From assembly GCA_018656855.1 (NCBI GenBank), contig JABHYP010000387.1, positions 1 to 11,243 of the forward strand: a stretch of 11,243 nt of DNA. The letters run 5' to 3'. The DNA is from Candidatus Latescibacterota bacterium (GTDB taxonomy: Bacteria; Latescibacterota; Latescibacteria; Latescibacterales; Latescibacteraceae). Of this stretch, positions 1-7,043 are shown piece by piece; the first letter of the stretch is position 1, and each line of letters starts with the position of its first letter. The notes under the pieces were generated by a model. The model was not told where the DNA came from. It was given only the letters and a program-made list of their open reading frames with translations, and searched no databases. The position numbers and the translations under genes were made by a program.

Positions 1-214
1 CGGTTGCGACAAAACGGTCGATACCGGAAAAGCCAAGCGCATCGAGATTCACACTGAAACCGGACTTTGATCTCACGCCGTATTCCCGGTAAAAGGTCAT
101 TGTATCAATACTGCTTCTCGATTCCACACTGCCGTCCCTCATGAGGCAGAGCTTGACATTCCGTGAACCGAGATCCAGACCGAGAACAGCTCCTGTATGT
201 GGTTTTTCAGCCAA
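1..214 (-). CDS. 2-hydroxyacyl-CoA dehydratase activase (BadF/BcrA/HgdC-type ATPase), N-terminal part
   Basis: Only the first 71 or so codons are inside the window; the gene runs off the left edge. The protein begins MAEKPHTGAVLGLDLGSRNV and continues KLCLMRDG. The GLDLGSRNVKL stretch (about residues 12-22) is the phosphate-1 loop of the ASKHA ATPase fold used by activators of 2-hydroxyacyl-CoA dehydratases and benzoyl-CoA reductases. Members of this family are homodimers with a [4Fe-4S] cluster at the dimer interface; they use ATP to push one low-potential electron into the dehydratase. The cluster cysteines would be further along and are not visible. I chose the TTG at 212-214 because an AGGA Shine-Dalgarno lies 9 bases upstream. 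An in-frame GTG at 218-220 is the alternative, but it sits too close to that site. The upstream ATG in another frame stops after five codons. The gene lies 150 bases downstream of the dehydratase gene on the same strand, the usual pairing. Confidence 0.85.
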   Translation of the reverse strand, partial: MAEKPHTGAVLGLDLGSRNVKLCLMRDGSVESRSSIDTMTFYREYGVRSKSGFSVNLDALGFSGIDRFVAT

Positions 215-324
215 ATTCACTCATCCTTTCAAAAATCTTATCAGCTATCTGGATAGTATACAGGCGGTTAATAAATCGCCAATGTCGTACTCTTTGAACC
301 TCGAATCTTGAATCTTCTCTATTT

Positions 325-346
325 GGGCAAACACATAGGTTTGCCC
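325..346. repeat. REP-like hairpin, 8-bp perfect stem, inside the dehydratase-activase gap
   Basis: GGGCAAAC (325-332) and GTTTGCCC (339-346) form a perfect 8-bp stem around the six-base loop ACATAG. On the minus strand the element reads GTAGGGGCAAACCTATGTG and continues to TTTGCCC. This resembles the short GTAGGGGC-type hairpin repeats scattered between genes in many environmental bacterial genomes, which is a recollection, not a search result. Short TTGAATC/TTGAATT heptamers flank it on both sides (301-316 and 351-366). There is no T-tract directly after the stem on the minus strand, so it is not an obvious terminator. Only one copy is in this window. Confidence 0.6.
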
Positions 347-370
347 CTACTTTGAATTTTGAATTTACTA

Positions 371-1363
371 TTATTCTTGTAGCATTTCGATAAATGCCTG
401 TATGCGGATTTTCGTCCGGGCATCCACTTTCCCCGGCACTTCGCCTTCTATGGTCAATACTGGCACATCGAGTTTTTTTCTTATAACCAGATCCTCGATG
501 TGACGGTGGCAGAAGCTCTGGACATAATGTATTACACCATGAATCCTGCGGCGCTTGAGTTCCGGGATAATATACTCAAGGCGGTGAAAAATGCTGTAGG
601 GGTATGTATACGCGAGATACTGCCCGACCAGCCCGTTTCCTCGCACTGGCATGGAAAACTGACGTTGCACTTCGTTAAACACTATCCTTGCATCAAATTC
701 CTCTGTAACGACATGCAGATCATCCAGTATAGGCGGGACGCCTATATACGCCAACCGCAGCGATTCACTGAAGGGCGGGCGTTTTTCGGCGCCGCTGAGA
801 AAATCTGAAAGCTCTATGGCAAATGTATTGTAATCCGAATTGAAATCGCTCGAGGAAACAAGCCATTTATGGTTCTCACACCCGTTGATACGGTTTTCCT
901 TCCAGGTCATTTCATCGAGACGGTCAAGCTGGCGGCGAATCGGTTCCAGTTCATCACGTATCTTTTCAGCCGATTCAATATCGGTTCCGAGTTCATCGGC
1001 GAGAAATGCAATTTCACGTAAAAGCGACTGTGGGCCCCGGTTATACGGATACGCGAAAGGAATAGTGCGGATACCAATAAGCTGAAGTGTCTCCATGAGA
1101 GCGTGAGTGTTTGAACAGTCGCCCTGAGTAACAGCGATAACAGTTTTGATGTCCGACTCGCAGGCAAGAACTCCGTATAATCCTTTGATCCAACCGCATA
1201 CATTCCGTGGATAGCCGTCACGTTCAGCAGCTTTAATATACTCGCTGCGCTGCTTGGAATTGATAAATACATTATTGATATCCACCGGTACAGCGCCAGA
1301 AGCAAGGATAACCTCTGATGGCACCGTAGTAGTTATACCAATGCGCTTTATATTGCTGTTCAT
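371..1363 (-). CDS. 2-hydroxyacyl-CoA dehydratase family protein (HgdB/YjiM-like, COG1775)
   Basis: The 330-residue product matches the D-component/HgdB family of 2-hydroxyacyl-CoA dehydratases and benzoyl-CoA reductases, [4Fe-4S] enzymes that work by ketyl-radical chemistry after ATP-driven reduction by an activase. Visible family hallmarks are YPRNVCGWIKG (51-61, Cys56), VTQGDCSN (78-85, Cys83), IGVPP (207-211), and the C-terminal YVQSFCHRHIED (280-291, Cys285) followed by PVLTIEGEVPG. Cys56, Cys83 and Cys285 are the likely cluster ligands; Cys68 and Cys162 are extra. A TTG 36 bases upstream would extend the frame, but the ATG at 1361-1363 opens directly into the conserved IKRIGITTTVPSEV strand and is preferred. 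Its Shine-Dalgarno is weak. The usual partner subunit gene is absent; only the activase follows. That arrangement resembles the E. coli yjiM-yjiL pair and the double-cubane cluster proteins. The substrate cannot be inferred. Confidence 0.88.
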   Translation of the reverse strand: MNSNIKRIGITTTVPSEVILASGAVPVDINNVFINSKQRSEYIKAAERDGYPRNVCGWIKGLYGVLACESDIKTVIAVTQGDCSNTHALMETLQLIGIRTIPFAYPYNRGPQSLLREIAFLADELGTDIESAEKIRDELEPIRRQLDRLDEMTWKENRINGCENHKWLVSSSDFNSDYNTFAIELSDFLSGAEKRPPFSESLRLAYIGVPPILDDLHVVTEEFDARIVFNEVQRQFSMPVRGNGLVGQYLAYTYPYSIFHRLEYIIPELKRRRIHGVIHYVQSFCHRHIEDLVIRKKLDVPVLTIEGEVPGKVDARTKIRIQAFIEMLQE

Positions 1364-1480
1364 GCTATTTATTGCCCCAGTGTAAGCCAATGAGGACAAT
1401 GGATTCGAGTTTCATTAGTGCATTTCAGACCTGAAACCATTTTATCCTCATATGAGATAGTTCAAGGTTCATTGAAAATT

Positions 1481-1517
1481 ATTCCTCGGAGTTTTACTCC
1501 GGGATTACATTATTCAA
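1481..1517. repeat. 37-base dispersed hairpin repeat, copy 1
   Basis: This stretch matches 6965-7001 at 33 of 37 positions, in the same orientation. Its core CGGAGT-TTT-ACTCCG (1487-1501) is a perfect 6-bp hairpin with a three-base loop, and the right end reads ATTATTCAA in both copies. It lies in the intergenic gap 1364-1604, between the starts of the dehydratase gene and the end of the permease gene. The rest of that gap holds no gene I can support. Confidence 0.7.
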
Positions 1518-1604
1518 TTACAACACTCTTTAACTTTGCGTGATTTGAGAGAAAAAAGATTTGTAAATTATCAGGGCAAGACTCTGATTCATAGTTAATT
1601 TTCA

Positions 1605-2624
1605 TTAAAATCCAAGAATTAGTCCGATTGCTCCGCACAAAAATCCAGTAATAAAATTAATTATTTTAATCCCCATAAATGACCGCCTGGAATGAGCAAG
1701 CATTGGCAGCATTCCATGACCGTCCTGAACAATAGAACTGGCGAGAAGAATGCTCAGTGGGATAGTTCCTTGAGTGTAAAAAGTCACAAAGATCAAATGT
1801 GGACCCGACTCTGGGATCAATCCGACAAAACAGGCAACTAATAAAATGATCCACCTGCCTTCACGGATGGTGCTCTCAAGATGCAAATGTTCTAGCAGGA
1901 GGTGCATAACAACCAAAGCGCCTAACGTCCATAAAAAAATCTTGGGAATATGTTTTTTTACAAGGTGCTGCCATAAGTGTTCCTCGATAAAATGGTCAGG
2001 CACAGTTGCAACAATAAAAAGCGCAATCATTGTTACAATTAAGAAGGTTATACGAATCCAGTTCCATTCATGCGGTCCAATTTCACCTGTGGAAAGAGCC
2101 AGAATAATAAGAATGAGTACGAACCCCAGAATCCCTCTTGATACGGAGCATTCTTTCCACTGTTTAAAAATCATATCGCGAGGAAAGCAGGCACAGTTAT
2201 TAATTTCGTGTAACTCAAGCTTTTTACAATATTGTGTCTTGCCGATTGCAGACTTTCCCCTGATAATATCTGTCAGAATGCCCGCCACAATGCCAACTGT
2301 GAACAAAATACCGATTATAAGAAATGCCTGCTTCGGAATCATCGCCAGCATTATAAATGCCTCATCACCGCTCGTAGCAATCATGGCAGTCACAACTGCG
2401 CCTATGGTGATCAAGCCGTGAGAATACATGGCCACAACTACAAATGCACCAAGGCAGCCCGGTACCACACCAAGTAATGAGGCAATAACATATTGCCCCC
2501 AGGCTTTGTTCACCAATTTTTTCTGCCAAACGCCGCTAGTAAGTATATTCAAATATTCAATCAAAAGCATTATCACAAAAACGAAGCTGGTAATCATGAG
2601 GGCGTGTTTGGTTATTTCAATCAT
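1605..2624 (-). CDS. Ten-helix heavy-metal/manganese exporter-like permease (ArsP_2 / putative manganese transporter family)
   Basis: This 339-residue polytopic inner-membrane protein has two similar halves. Each contains a re-entrant-looking motif: GVVPGCLGAF...MYSHGLITIGAVVTAM...GDEAFIMLA (52-94) and GLIPESGPHLIF...YTQGTIPLSILLASS...DGHGMLPMLA (268-310). This internal repeat, with charged residues buried in the motifs (Asp87, Glu88, Glu272, Asp301, His303), is typical of the family Pfam calls a putative ten-TM heavy-metal exporter and which is also annotated as an arsenic efflux or manganese transporter. The loop between the halves is rich in possible metal ligands: Cys133, His139, Cys144, Cys146, Cys159, then a His-rich segment around 211-225. 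The ATG at 2622-2624 follows a weak GAAAG site. It is the last gene of a possible minus-strand run, 173 bases after the phosphate transporter gene. The ion is not known; no arsenic genes are adjacent. Confidence 0.75.
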   Translation of the reverse strand: MIEITKHALMITSFVFVIMLLIEYLNILTSGVWQKKLVNKAWGQYVIASLLGVVPGCLGAFVVVAMYSHGLITIGAVVTAMIATSGDEAFIMLAMIPKQAFLIIGILFTVGIVAGILTDIIRGKSAIGKTQYCKKLELHEINNCACFPRDMIFKQWKECSVSRGILGFVLILIILALSTGEIGPHEWNWIRITFLIVTMIALFIVATVPDHFIEEHLWQHLVKKHIPKIFLWTLGALVVMHLLLEHLHLESTIREGRWIILLVACFVGLIPESGPHLIFVTFYTQGTIPLSILLASSIVQDGHGMLPMLAHSRRSFMGIKIINFITGFLCGAIGLILGF

Positions 2625-2754
2625 TTTATCACTTTCATACGTTAGAAGCCATAAACATTACGGCAATAAGAGTTGTATATAAAATATTTTAAGGTTCTTC
2701 GAAATCCCCTGGGGTACTGAAATTGGGAAATAAGGAGACAATTATAAATATTCT

Positions 2755-2777
2755 AAATGCTTTATATAAATGCATTT
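2755..2777. other. AT-rich near-palindrome, possible hairpin after the phosphate transporter gene
   Basis: AAATGC, TTTATATAAA, then TGCATTT form an almost perfect palindrome with one extra T. It lies about 20 bases beyond the stop of the Na+/Pi transporter gene. On the plus strand it runs into TTTTTT; on the minus strand, the direction of the gene, the following bases are only moderately T-rich. It may fold in RNA but is a weak terminator candidate. The rest of the 173-base gap shows no gene. Confidence 0.3.
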
Positions 2778-2797
2778 TTTGGTTGAACGGTCGAACA

Positions 2798-4549
2798 CTA
2801 CCTTCTGTCCCAAACTTCTTCCAATTGAATATCATACGAGCTGGTTGATACAAAATATATTGCGGCTTTTATCAGTAACTTGAATATCTGCAGCACAGCG
2901 GCGCTGCTGGTCATTAACGAAACGCCTTGTTCAGATGTAATTTTCTTCTCGCGAATTAATCTGTCAATATCCTGGAGCAACTCAACATCATTCTCTTTGG
3001 CAAGTTTTTTCAGTTCATCCAACGTTGCAATGTTTTCCTGAGGAGACATATCCTCATTAGCATCCAGAAAAGTCCTGATTAACTCGATTCCCGCACACTG
3101 TAATGACAAATACTTTTCATTGAGGGTGATATTAGAATCATTTGCATGCCTTTCTATCTCCGAAGTCAGCGTATGAATATTGACAAGAATATCCTGAGCA
3201 TACCGATTAATCTTTTTGAGCTGGGTTACCGTTTCATTATCTTCAGATGTAAGCTGGAATTTCTCCTGAATATCCGAAGCAAAACGTAATACCTCACTGT
3301 GAATGGGCCAAATACGAGTTTTTATAAAGTCATCGTATTTAATACCCGGAAGTTCTTTGGCTTTCACAATTTCTTCAATCGGCTTATCCGATTTAATATC
3401 AGTTCGGTGCACGCCTATGCCATGAGCAACCGCCTCAACAATCGTTTCCCGGTAAAGTCTTCGGGTTTCCTGTAATAACGCATTAATGGACGTTTCCGGA
3501 TATTTTAATGCCTCTTTATTCAGATATTTCGGTGTTGAGAAAACAGGTTCAGGTTCAATCTTTTCCGGGATTAAACGTACAACCACTTTTGCAATACTTG
3601 TGAGAAAGATAAGCAAAACCGCAGTGTTAATAATGTTAAAAGTACTGTGAAAGACTGAGATGCCCAATGGTATATCAGCAGCATTTACCATTGGGACAGC
3701 CCCCAACAAAGCAGTCGACAACCGGTTGACCATCCCAAGAAACGGTTTGAACAATATCAGAATCCATAATACGCCAATCGCATTGAACAAAAAGTGTGCT
3801 AAGGCAGCCCGTCGAGCATCGGTGCCCGATATCAGCGCTGCCAGATTAGCTGTTACGGTCGTACCGATATTTTCGCCGAGAACGATAGCTGCGGCCGCCT
3901 CGAATGTCATCACTCCCTGGCTCGCGGCAACAATTGTGATAGCCATTGTCGCGCTTGAGGACTGCAATACCAGAGTAAGCAAAGTACCAATTCCAACAAA
4001 CAGCAGAATCCCAGCCATGCCGCGCTCGGAATTTCTTTGGAAAAACTCGAATAAAGCGGTACTATTTTCCAGGCCGCTTATGGAATCCTTCATAAACTCA
4101 AGACCGATAAACAAAAGAGCGAAACCGATAATGAAGTTTCCCAGGTTGTTGAGATTACGGTCCTTTTTCAGATAAAAGAAAAAGCCTACAATAATCAGGG
4201 GTAAAGCGATGGCGCTCATCTTTACCTTGAATCCTAAAACGGAAATCAGCCAGGCATTAAAGGTGGTTCCTATATTGGCCCCCATGATGACGCTTATCGC
4301 TCCGTTCAGGCTCAGCAGTTGAGCATTGACAAAGCTCACAACCATGAGTGTCGTTGCGGATGATGAGTGAATCATACCGGTGATGAATATACCTGTCAGC
4401 ACACCTTTGAAGCGATTCGATGTAAGCCGAGTCATGACTTTACGCATACGGTCCCCGGCCAAATCCATGAGAGCATCGCTCATGACTTTCATGCCGTAAA
4501 GAAACAGGCCTAACGAACCGAGAAGATTAAGGAATTTGAAAATTGACAT
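2798..4549 (-). CDS. Na+/phosphate cotransporter with PhoU-like C-terminal domain (NptA/YjbB family)
   Basis: The 583-residue protein has an N-terminal Na+/Pi cotransporter domain (about 1-325) built from two inverted repeats. Each repeat carries the signature pair: HSSSATT (61-67) with GANIGTT (90-96), and QSSSATMA (196-203) with GENIGTT (225-231). These serine-rich loops bind substrate and sodium in the SLC34/YjbB group. Eight or so hydrophobic segments are visible, ending near LIFLTSIAKVVV (313-324). Residues about 345-575 are charged and helical, as expected for a cytosolic PhoU-like domain that gates or signals phosphate flux. The family usually runs 530-600 residues, so this one is complete. 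Start ATG 4547-4549 has AGGA about 9 bases upstream. It begins 53 bases after the lysine-rich HTH gene, so co-transcription is likely. In the cell it would import or export phosphate across the inner membrane; direction cannot be told from sequence. Confidence 0.9.
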   Translation of the reverse strand: MSIFKFLNLLGSLGLFLYGMKVMSDALMDLAGDRMRKVMTRLTSNRFKGVLTGIFITGMIHSSSATTLMVVSFVNAQLLSLNGAISVIMGANIGTTFNAWLISVLGFKVKMSAIALPLIIVGFFFYLKKDRNLNNLGNFIIGFALLFIGLEFMKDSISGLENSTALFEFFQRNSERGMAGILLFVGIGTLLTLVLQSSSATMAITIVAASQGVMTFEAAAAIVLGENIGTTVTANLAALISGTDARRAALAHFLFNAIGVLWILILFKPFLGMVNRLSTALLGAVPMVNAADIPLGISVFHSTFNIINTAVLLIFLTSIAKVVVRLIPEKIEPEPVFSTPKYLNKEALKYPETSINALLQETRRLYRETIVEAVAHGIGVHRTDIKSDKPIEEIVKAKELPGIKYDDFIKTRIWPIHSEVLRFASDIQEKFQLTSEDNETVTQLKKINRYAQDILVNIHTLTSEIERHANDSNITLNEKYLSLQCAGIELIRTFLDANEDMSPQENIATLDELKKLAKENDVELLQDIDRLIREKKITSEQGVSLMTSSAAVLQIFKLLIKAAIYFVSTSSYDIQLEEVWDRR

Positions 4550-4602
4550 AAATTATTATCCTGTTCTAACCAAAATGCTTCAACACTCTTAATGCCATAC
4601 TA

Positions 4603-5076
4603 TTATTTTTTCGATTTTTTCTTTGAGCTTTTAGATTTTCCTTTTTTAGATTTTCCGGCTTTTATTTTTTCCTTCTTCTCTTTTTTCTTCTTTTTAGCTT
4701 TTTTACCCTTTTTAGTCTTACCGGACTTCTTTTCTTTTTTAGACTTTTCTTTTTTAGCTTTAACAGCTTTCTTTTCACCTTTGGCTTTTTTATCAGCTTC
4801 CGCCTGTTGTTGCGGATTGTTCAAAACATCATCCGGAAACATATTTAGACGTTTATTACGAAACGCGGTCAAAAGATATTTAATTTGACCATGTTTTAAG
4901 CCGGTTAGCTCAGATGCTTTGGCCCGGGTGGATCCTTCGTTAATTGCCAGCAATGCATCCGCCCGCTGGCTGGCGAAGCCTGTTTCCAATGAAGAAATCT
5001 TCCGGCAGGCATCCTTCTCTTTTGTCGATAGTACGATACCGCCTGTTTGTTTGGTTTTTTGTTTTTCGCCTGGCAT
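4603..5076 (-). CDS. HTH protein with histone H1-like poly-lysine tail
   Basis: The 157-residue protein has two parts. Residues about 20-85 form a predicted helix-turn-helix: the segment around ASELTGLKHGQIKYLLTAFR (54-73) fits a homeodomain-like/transposase-type HTH. Residues 95-157 are extreme low complexity: 37 of 63 are lysine, with Ala, Ser, Gly and Glu and no aromatic residue, like the tail of histone H1 or bacterial H1-like proteins (HctA/AlgP/BphA types). The ATG at 5074-5076 is preceded by a strong AAGGAG (5083-5088) at six bases. It is the first gene of a probable run with the Na+/Pi transporter. I infer a nucleoid-associated or phosphate-linked DNA- or polyphosphate-binding role; no specific family name is certain. 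The T-rich plus strand here reads as a phenylalanine-rich shadow ORF, which is not a gene. Confidence 0.75.
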   Translation of the reverse strand: MPGEKQKTKQTGGIVLSTKEKDACRKISSLETGFASQRADALLAINEGSTRAKASELTGLKHGQIKYLLTAFRNKRLNMFPDDVLNNPQQQAEADKKAKGEKKAVKAKKEKSKKEKKSGKTKKGKKAKKKKKEKKEKIKAGKSKKGKSKSSKKKSKK

Positions 5077-5323
5077 AATTGACTCCTTGTTATTAATTAA
5101 TATTTGCTGATATCACCTTATCAAATCATGAGTGTTAACAAATCTTTACAGCCCTGTTGAAAATGAATAGTAATACCATTAAATTCTTCACACAAGTATT
5201 ATTCCAGGATTCCCCATATCAAATTCATGGGTTTTCAAAATGCCCTATAAACTTATTTATAAACTAATATTAACATTCCCAAGGTCATTTTCAAGTATTT
5301 TCTTCATAATCAAGATTTTGCTT

Positions 5324-5407
5324 TTAAACTTCCTCAACCGCTTTATCGTATTCCTCTTTCAAATGTGCTTCCGGTACCAGAACTAATCCCACAAAATTAT
5401 AAGCATG
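5324..5407 (-). pseudogene. 3' remnant of an unrecognised gene
   Basis: A 27-codon minus-strand segment reads YNFVGLVLVPEAHLKEEYDK followed by AVEEV and a stop. Its amphipathic, charged composition looks like a genuine protein C-terminus, quite unlike the AT-rich surroundings. It is closed upstream by an immediate TAA and has no start codon or ribosome site. I cannot assign the parent family. It lies within the 5077-5795 gap. Confidence 0.35.
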
Positions 5408-5447
5408 TTATTCGAGGAATCAGTATTTGTTTGTAATTGGAAGGTTC

Positions 5448-5480
5448 ATTTTTTAAATTTGGCATTATAATTTAAAAAAT
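5448..5480. repeat. 12-bp perfect AT inverted repeat
   Basis: ATTTTTTAAATT (5448-5459) and AATTTAAAAAAT (5469-5480) are exact reverse complements around a nine-base loop TGGCATTAT. The stem contains no G or C. It lies between minus-strand genes to the left and plus-strand genes to the right, so it could act as a weak bidirectional hairpin, or simply be an AT-rich palindrome. The remainder of 5077-5795 is AT-rich with frequent stops on both strands. Confidence 0.45.
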
Positions 5481-5592
5481 CCATGTCAAACTCTTTCATA
5501 GATTTTATATGGGTAATATCATAATTAATAATCATTTTCTATCGACTAATAGATAAATATTTAAGAATATATTCTAAACAAAGGACAAAATT

Positions 5593-5652
5593 ATGATCTA
5601 CCGTAAAACACTTTTTCATACTTCGCTTCATTTTATTTTAGGTTCAAGATAA
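5593..5652 (+). other. Tiny ORF (19 codons) with ribosome site, doubtful
   Basis: ATG at 5593 follows AAAGGAC at a normal distance and encodes MIYRKTLFHTSLHFILGSR. Nothing in it is recognised. It may be a chance ORF or a short peptide. Confidence 0.15.
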
Positions 5653-5700
5653 CTTAATGGACAAACAATATTTAAAATTACTTTGAAAGGAGATTTGATT

Positions 5701-5727
5701 ATGAGGCTAATTAAAGGCAAAATATAA
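5701..5727 (+). other. Tiny SD-led ORF MRLIKGKI upstream of DUF362 gene
   Basis: An almost ideal GAAAGGAG site (5685-5692) sits eight bases before an ATG, yet the frame closes after eight codons (MRLIKGKI, TAA). It lies 68 bases before the DUF362 start. It could be a leader peptide, or the start of a gene lost to decay. Confidence 0.25.
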
Positions 5728-5795
5728 AATAATGTTAACTCTTAAACCATAAAAAATGTATTTTAGCTATACACTTTTAAACAGAAGGATATTCG

Positions 5796-6818
5796 ATGAA
5801 ATATAAAGTCTGGACTGGTAAAACCGATAGAGACCGTGAAACGTCCATACGAGAAGGTCTTGACTATATCGGATGGCATGATATTATACAGAAAAATGCC
5901 CGTGTATTTATGAAACCGAATCTGACGTATCCTGAATACAAACCCGGCGCAACAACATCTCCGGATTTTATTGATACAGTGATCAAGATTATAAAGGAGC
6001 GGACGCCATATATCACAATTGGCGAATCGGACGGTGGTAATCGTTCATACACTGCCGAAGTACCATTTAAGGGGCATAACCTCTATGAAATAACTAAAAA
6101 ACATGGTGTTGAACTCCTCAATCTTTCCCGTGATTCATGGAAAATGATCCCGGTTAAAGACAGGTTTATAACTCTACATATCCCATTATCTACGCGTATG
6201 CTTGAAGAATTCGATGTGACTATAAATATGCCGGTTCCCAAAATGCATTTCGTGGTCGGGTATACGGGAGCCATTAAAAATCACTGGGGTTTGATCCCGG
6301 ATACTATGCGTCTGCGGAATCATTTCTTTTTCTCACGCGCTATACTTGAGATCATACGGTTAACAAGTCCTGAAATTGTCATTACTGATGGCACATATTT
6401 CATGGACAGAAACGGCCCTATACGCGGTGATGCTATTGAAATGAATATTACAGTGATTGCAAATTCACCAGGCGCTGCCGATGTGGTGTTAAATCATATC
6501 ATGGGACTCAATCCATCGCAATTTATCTATATGCGATATGCTGTCAAGAAAGGTATGGCGCCGGGTATCCTCGATGAAATCGAACTCAATACGGATCCCG
6601 GGCAGTTTCACTGCCGTAAATTTTCCCTTAATCGCTCTTTCATGGATTGGTTCGCAACTGCGGGATTCTATTCAAAATGGATGACTCGAGTTGTATACGA
6701 TTCTCCTCTCGCTGAGCCTATACACAAAATAATTCGCAGTTTCAGGAAAAAGGAACATGTTACATCTCTTTTAGAGAATGATATACGGATAAGATCATGT
6801 AGTGAAAACCAACAATAA
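5796..6818 (+). CDS. DUF362 domain protein (COG2006)
   Basis: The 340-residue protein shows the DUF362 landmarks: VFMKPNLT (37-44) near the N-terminus, a TIGESDGG loop (74-81), a central VPKMHFVVGYTGAIKNHWGL (147-166) segment with conserved lysines and histidine, an ITDGTYFMDRNGP block (196-208), and SPGAADVVLNHIMGLNP (224-240). There are no ferredoxin-like cysteine clusters (only two cysteines), so it is the short form without a C-terminal 4Fe-4S domain. No signal peptide or membrane segment is obvious. The biochemical role of the family is not established. GAAGGA seven bases before the ATG supports the start. It precedes the phosphatase gene by 225 bases, a gap that contains its own promoter-like site, so the two need not be one operon. 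Confidence 0.82.
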   Translation: MKYKVWTGKTDRDRETSIREGLDYIGWHDIIQKNARVFMKPNLTYPEYKPGATTSPDFIDTVIKIIKERTPYITIGESDGGNRSYTAEVPFKGHNLYEITKKHGVELLNLSRDSWKMIPVKDRFITLHIPLSTRMLEEFDVTINMPVPKMHFVVGYTGAIKNHWGLIPDTMRLRNHFFFSRAILEIIRLTSPEIVITDGTYFMDRNGPIRGDAIEMNITVIANSPGAADVVLNHIMGLNPSQFIYMRYAVKKGMAPGILDEIELNTDPGQFHCRKFSLNRSFMDWFATAGFYSKWMTRVVYDSPLAEPIHKIIRSFRKKEHVTSLLENDIRIRSCSENQQ

Positions 6819-6918
6819 ACGAAAATTGCTGACAGGAACTGTTTTTTACTCATGGATTCTGATTTCTGAATTCCGATGGCAGGAAATAACGGGGGATAGC
6901 AAGGTATTTTTGATTAAC

Positions 6919-6947
6919 TTGACTTATAACAAACTTGTAAGTATTCT
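6919..6947 (+). promoter_or_regulatory. Sigma70-like promoter ahead of the phosphatase gene
   Basis: TTGACT (6919-6924) and TATTCT (6942-6947) are separated by exactly 17 bases. They match consensus at five of six and four of six positions. A transcript from here would begin near 6954 and carry the 37-base hairpin repeat in its 5' leader before the ATG at 7044. Confidence 0.4.
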
Positions 6948-6964
6948 AATATTTAATTGAAAGA

Positions 6965-7001
6965 ATTCCCCGGAGTTTTACTCCTGGGTTATATTATTCA
7001 A
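6965..7001. repeat. 37-base dispersed hairpin repeat, copy 2
   Basis: It is identical to 1481-1517 at 33 of 37 positions, in the same orientation. Four substitutions separate the copies. The GGAGT-TTT-ACTCC hairpin core is kept; one side of the outer stem is shifted by a T. It sits 43 bases before the phosphatase start. Confidence 0.7.
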
Positions 7002-7043
7002 AATGAGATAATTATTGAAATATAAACACTATCGAGGTTTACC

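Noticed and set aside
500..808. 102-codon plus-strand ORF
   Set aside because: It is antisense to the dehydratase gene, which has conserved cysteine motifs.
1846..2421. 191-codon plus-strand ORF
   Set aside because: It lies antisense to the permease, whose family motifs are clear, and its translation resembles no known protein.
3660..4175. 171-codon plus-strand ORF
   Set aside because: It is antisense to the Na+/Pi transporter core motifs.
4592..4888. Phenylalanine-rich membrane-like ORF on the plus strand
   Set aside because: It is the complement of the lysine-rich tail of the minus-strand HTH gene, with no ribosome site.
5745..5773. Promoter for the DUF362 gene using TATACA at 5768
   Set aside because: No acceptable -35 hexamer lies at the right distance.
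6829..6849. Terminator after the DUF362 gene (GACAG-GAA-CTGT with T6)
   Set aside because: The stem is only four to five base pairs; too weak to claim.
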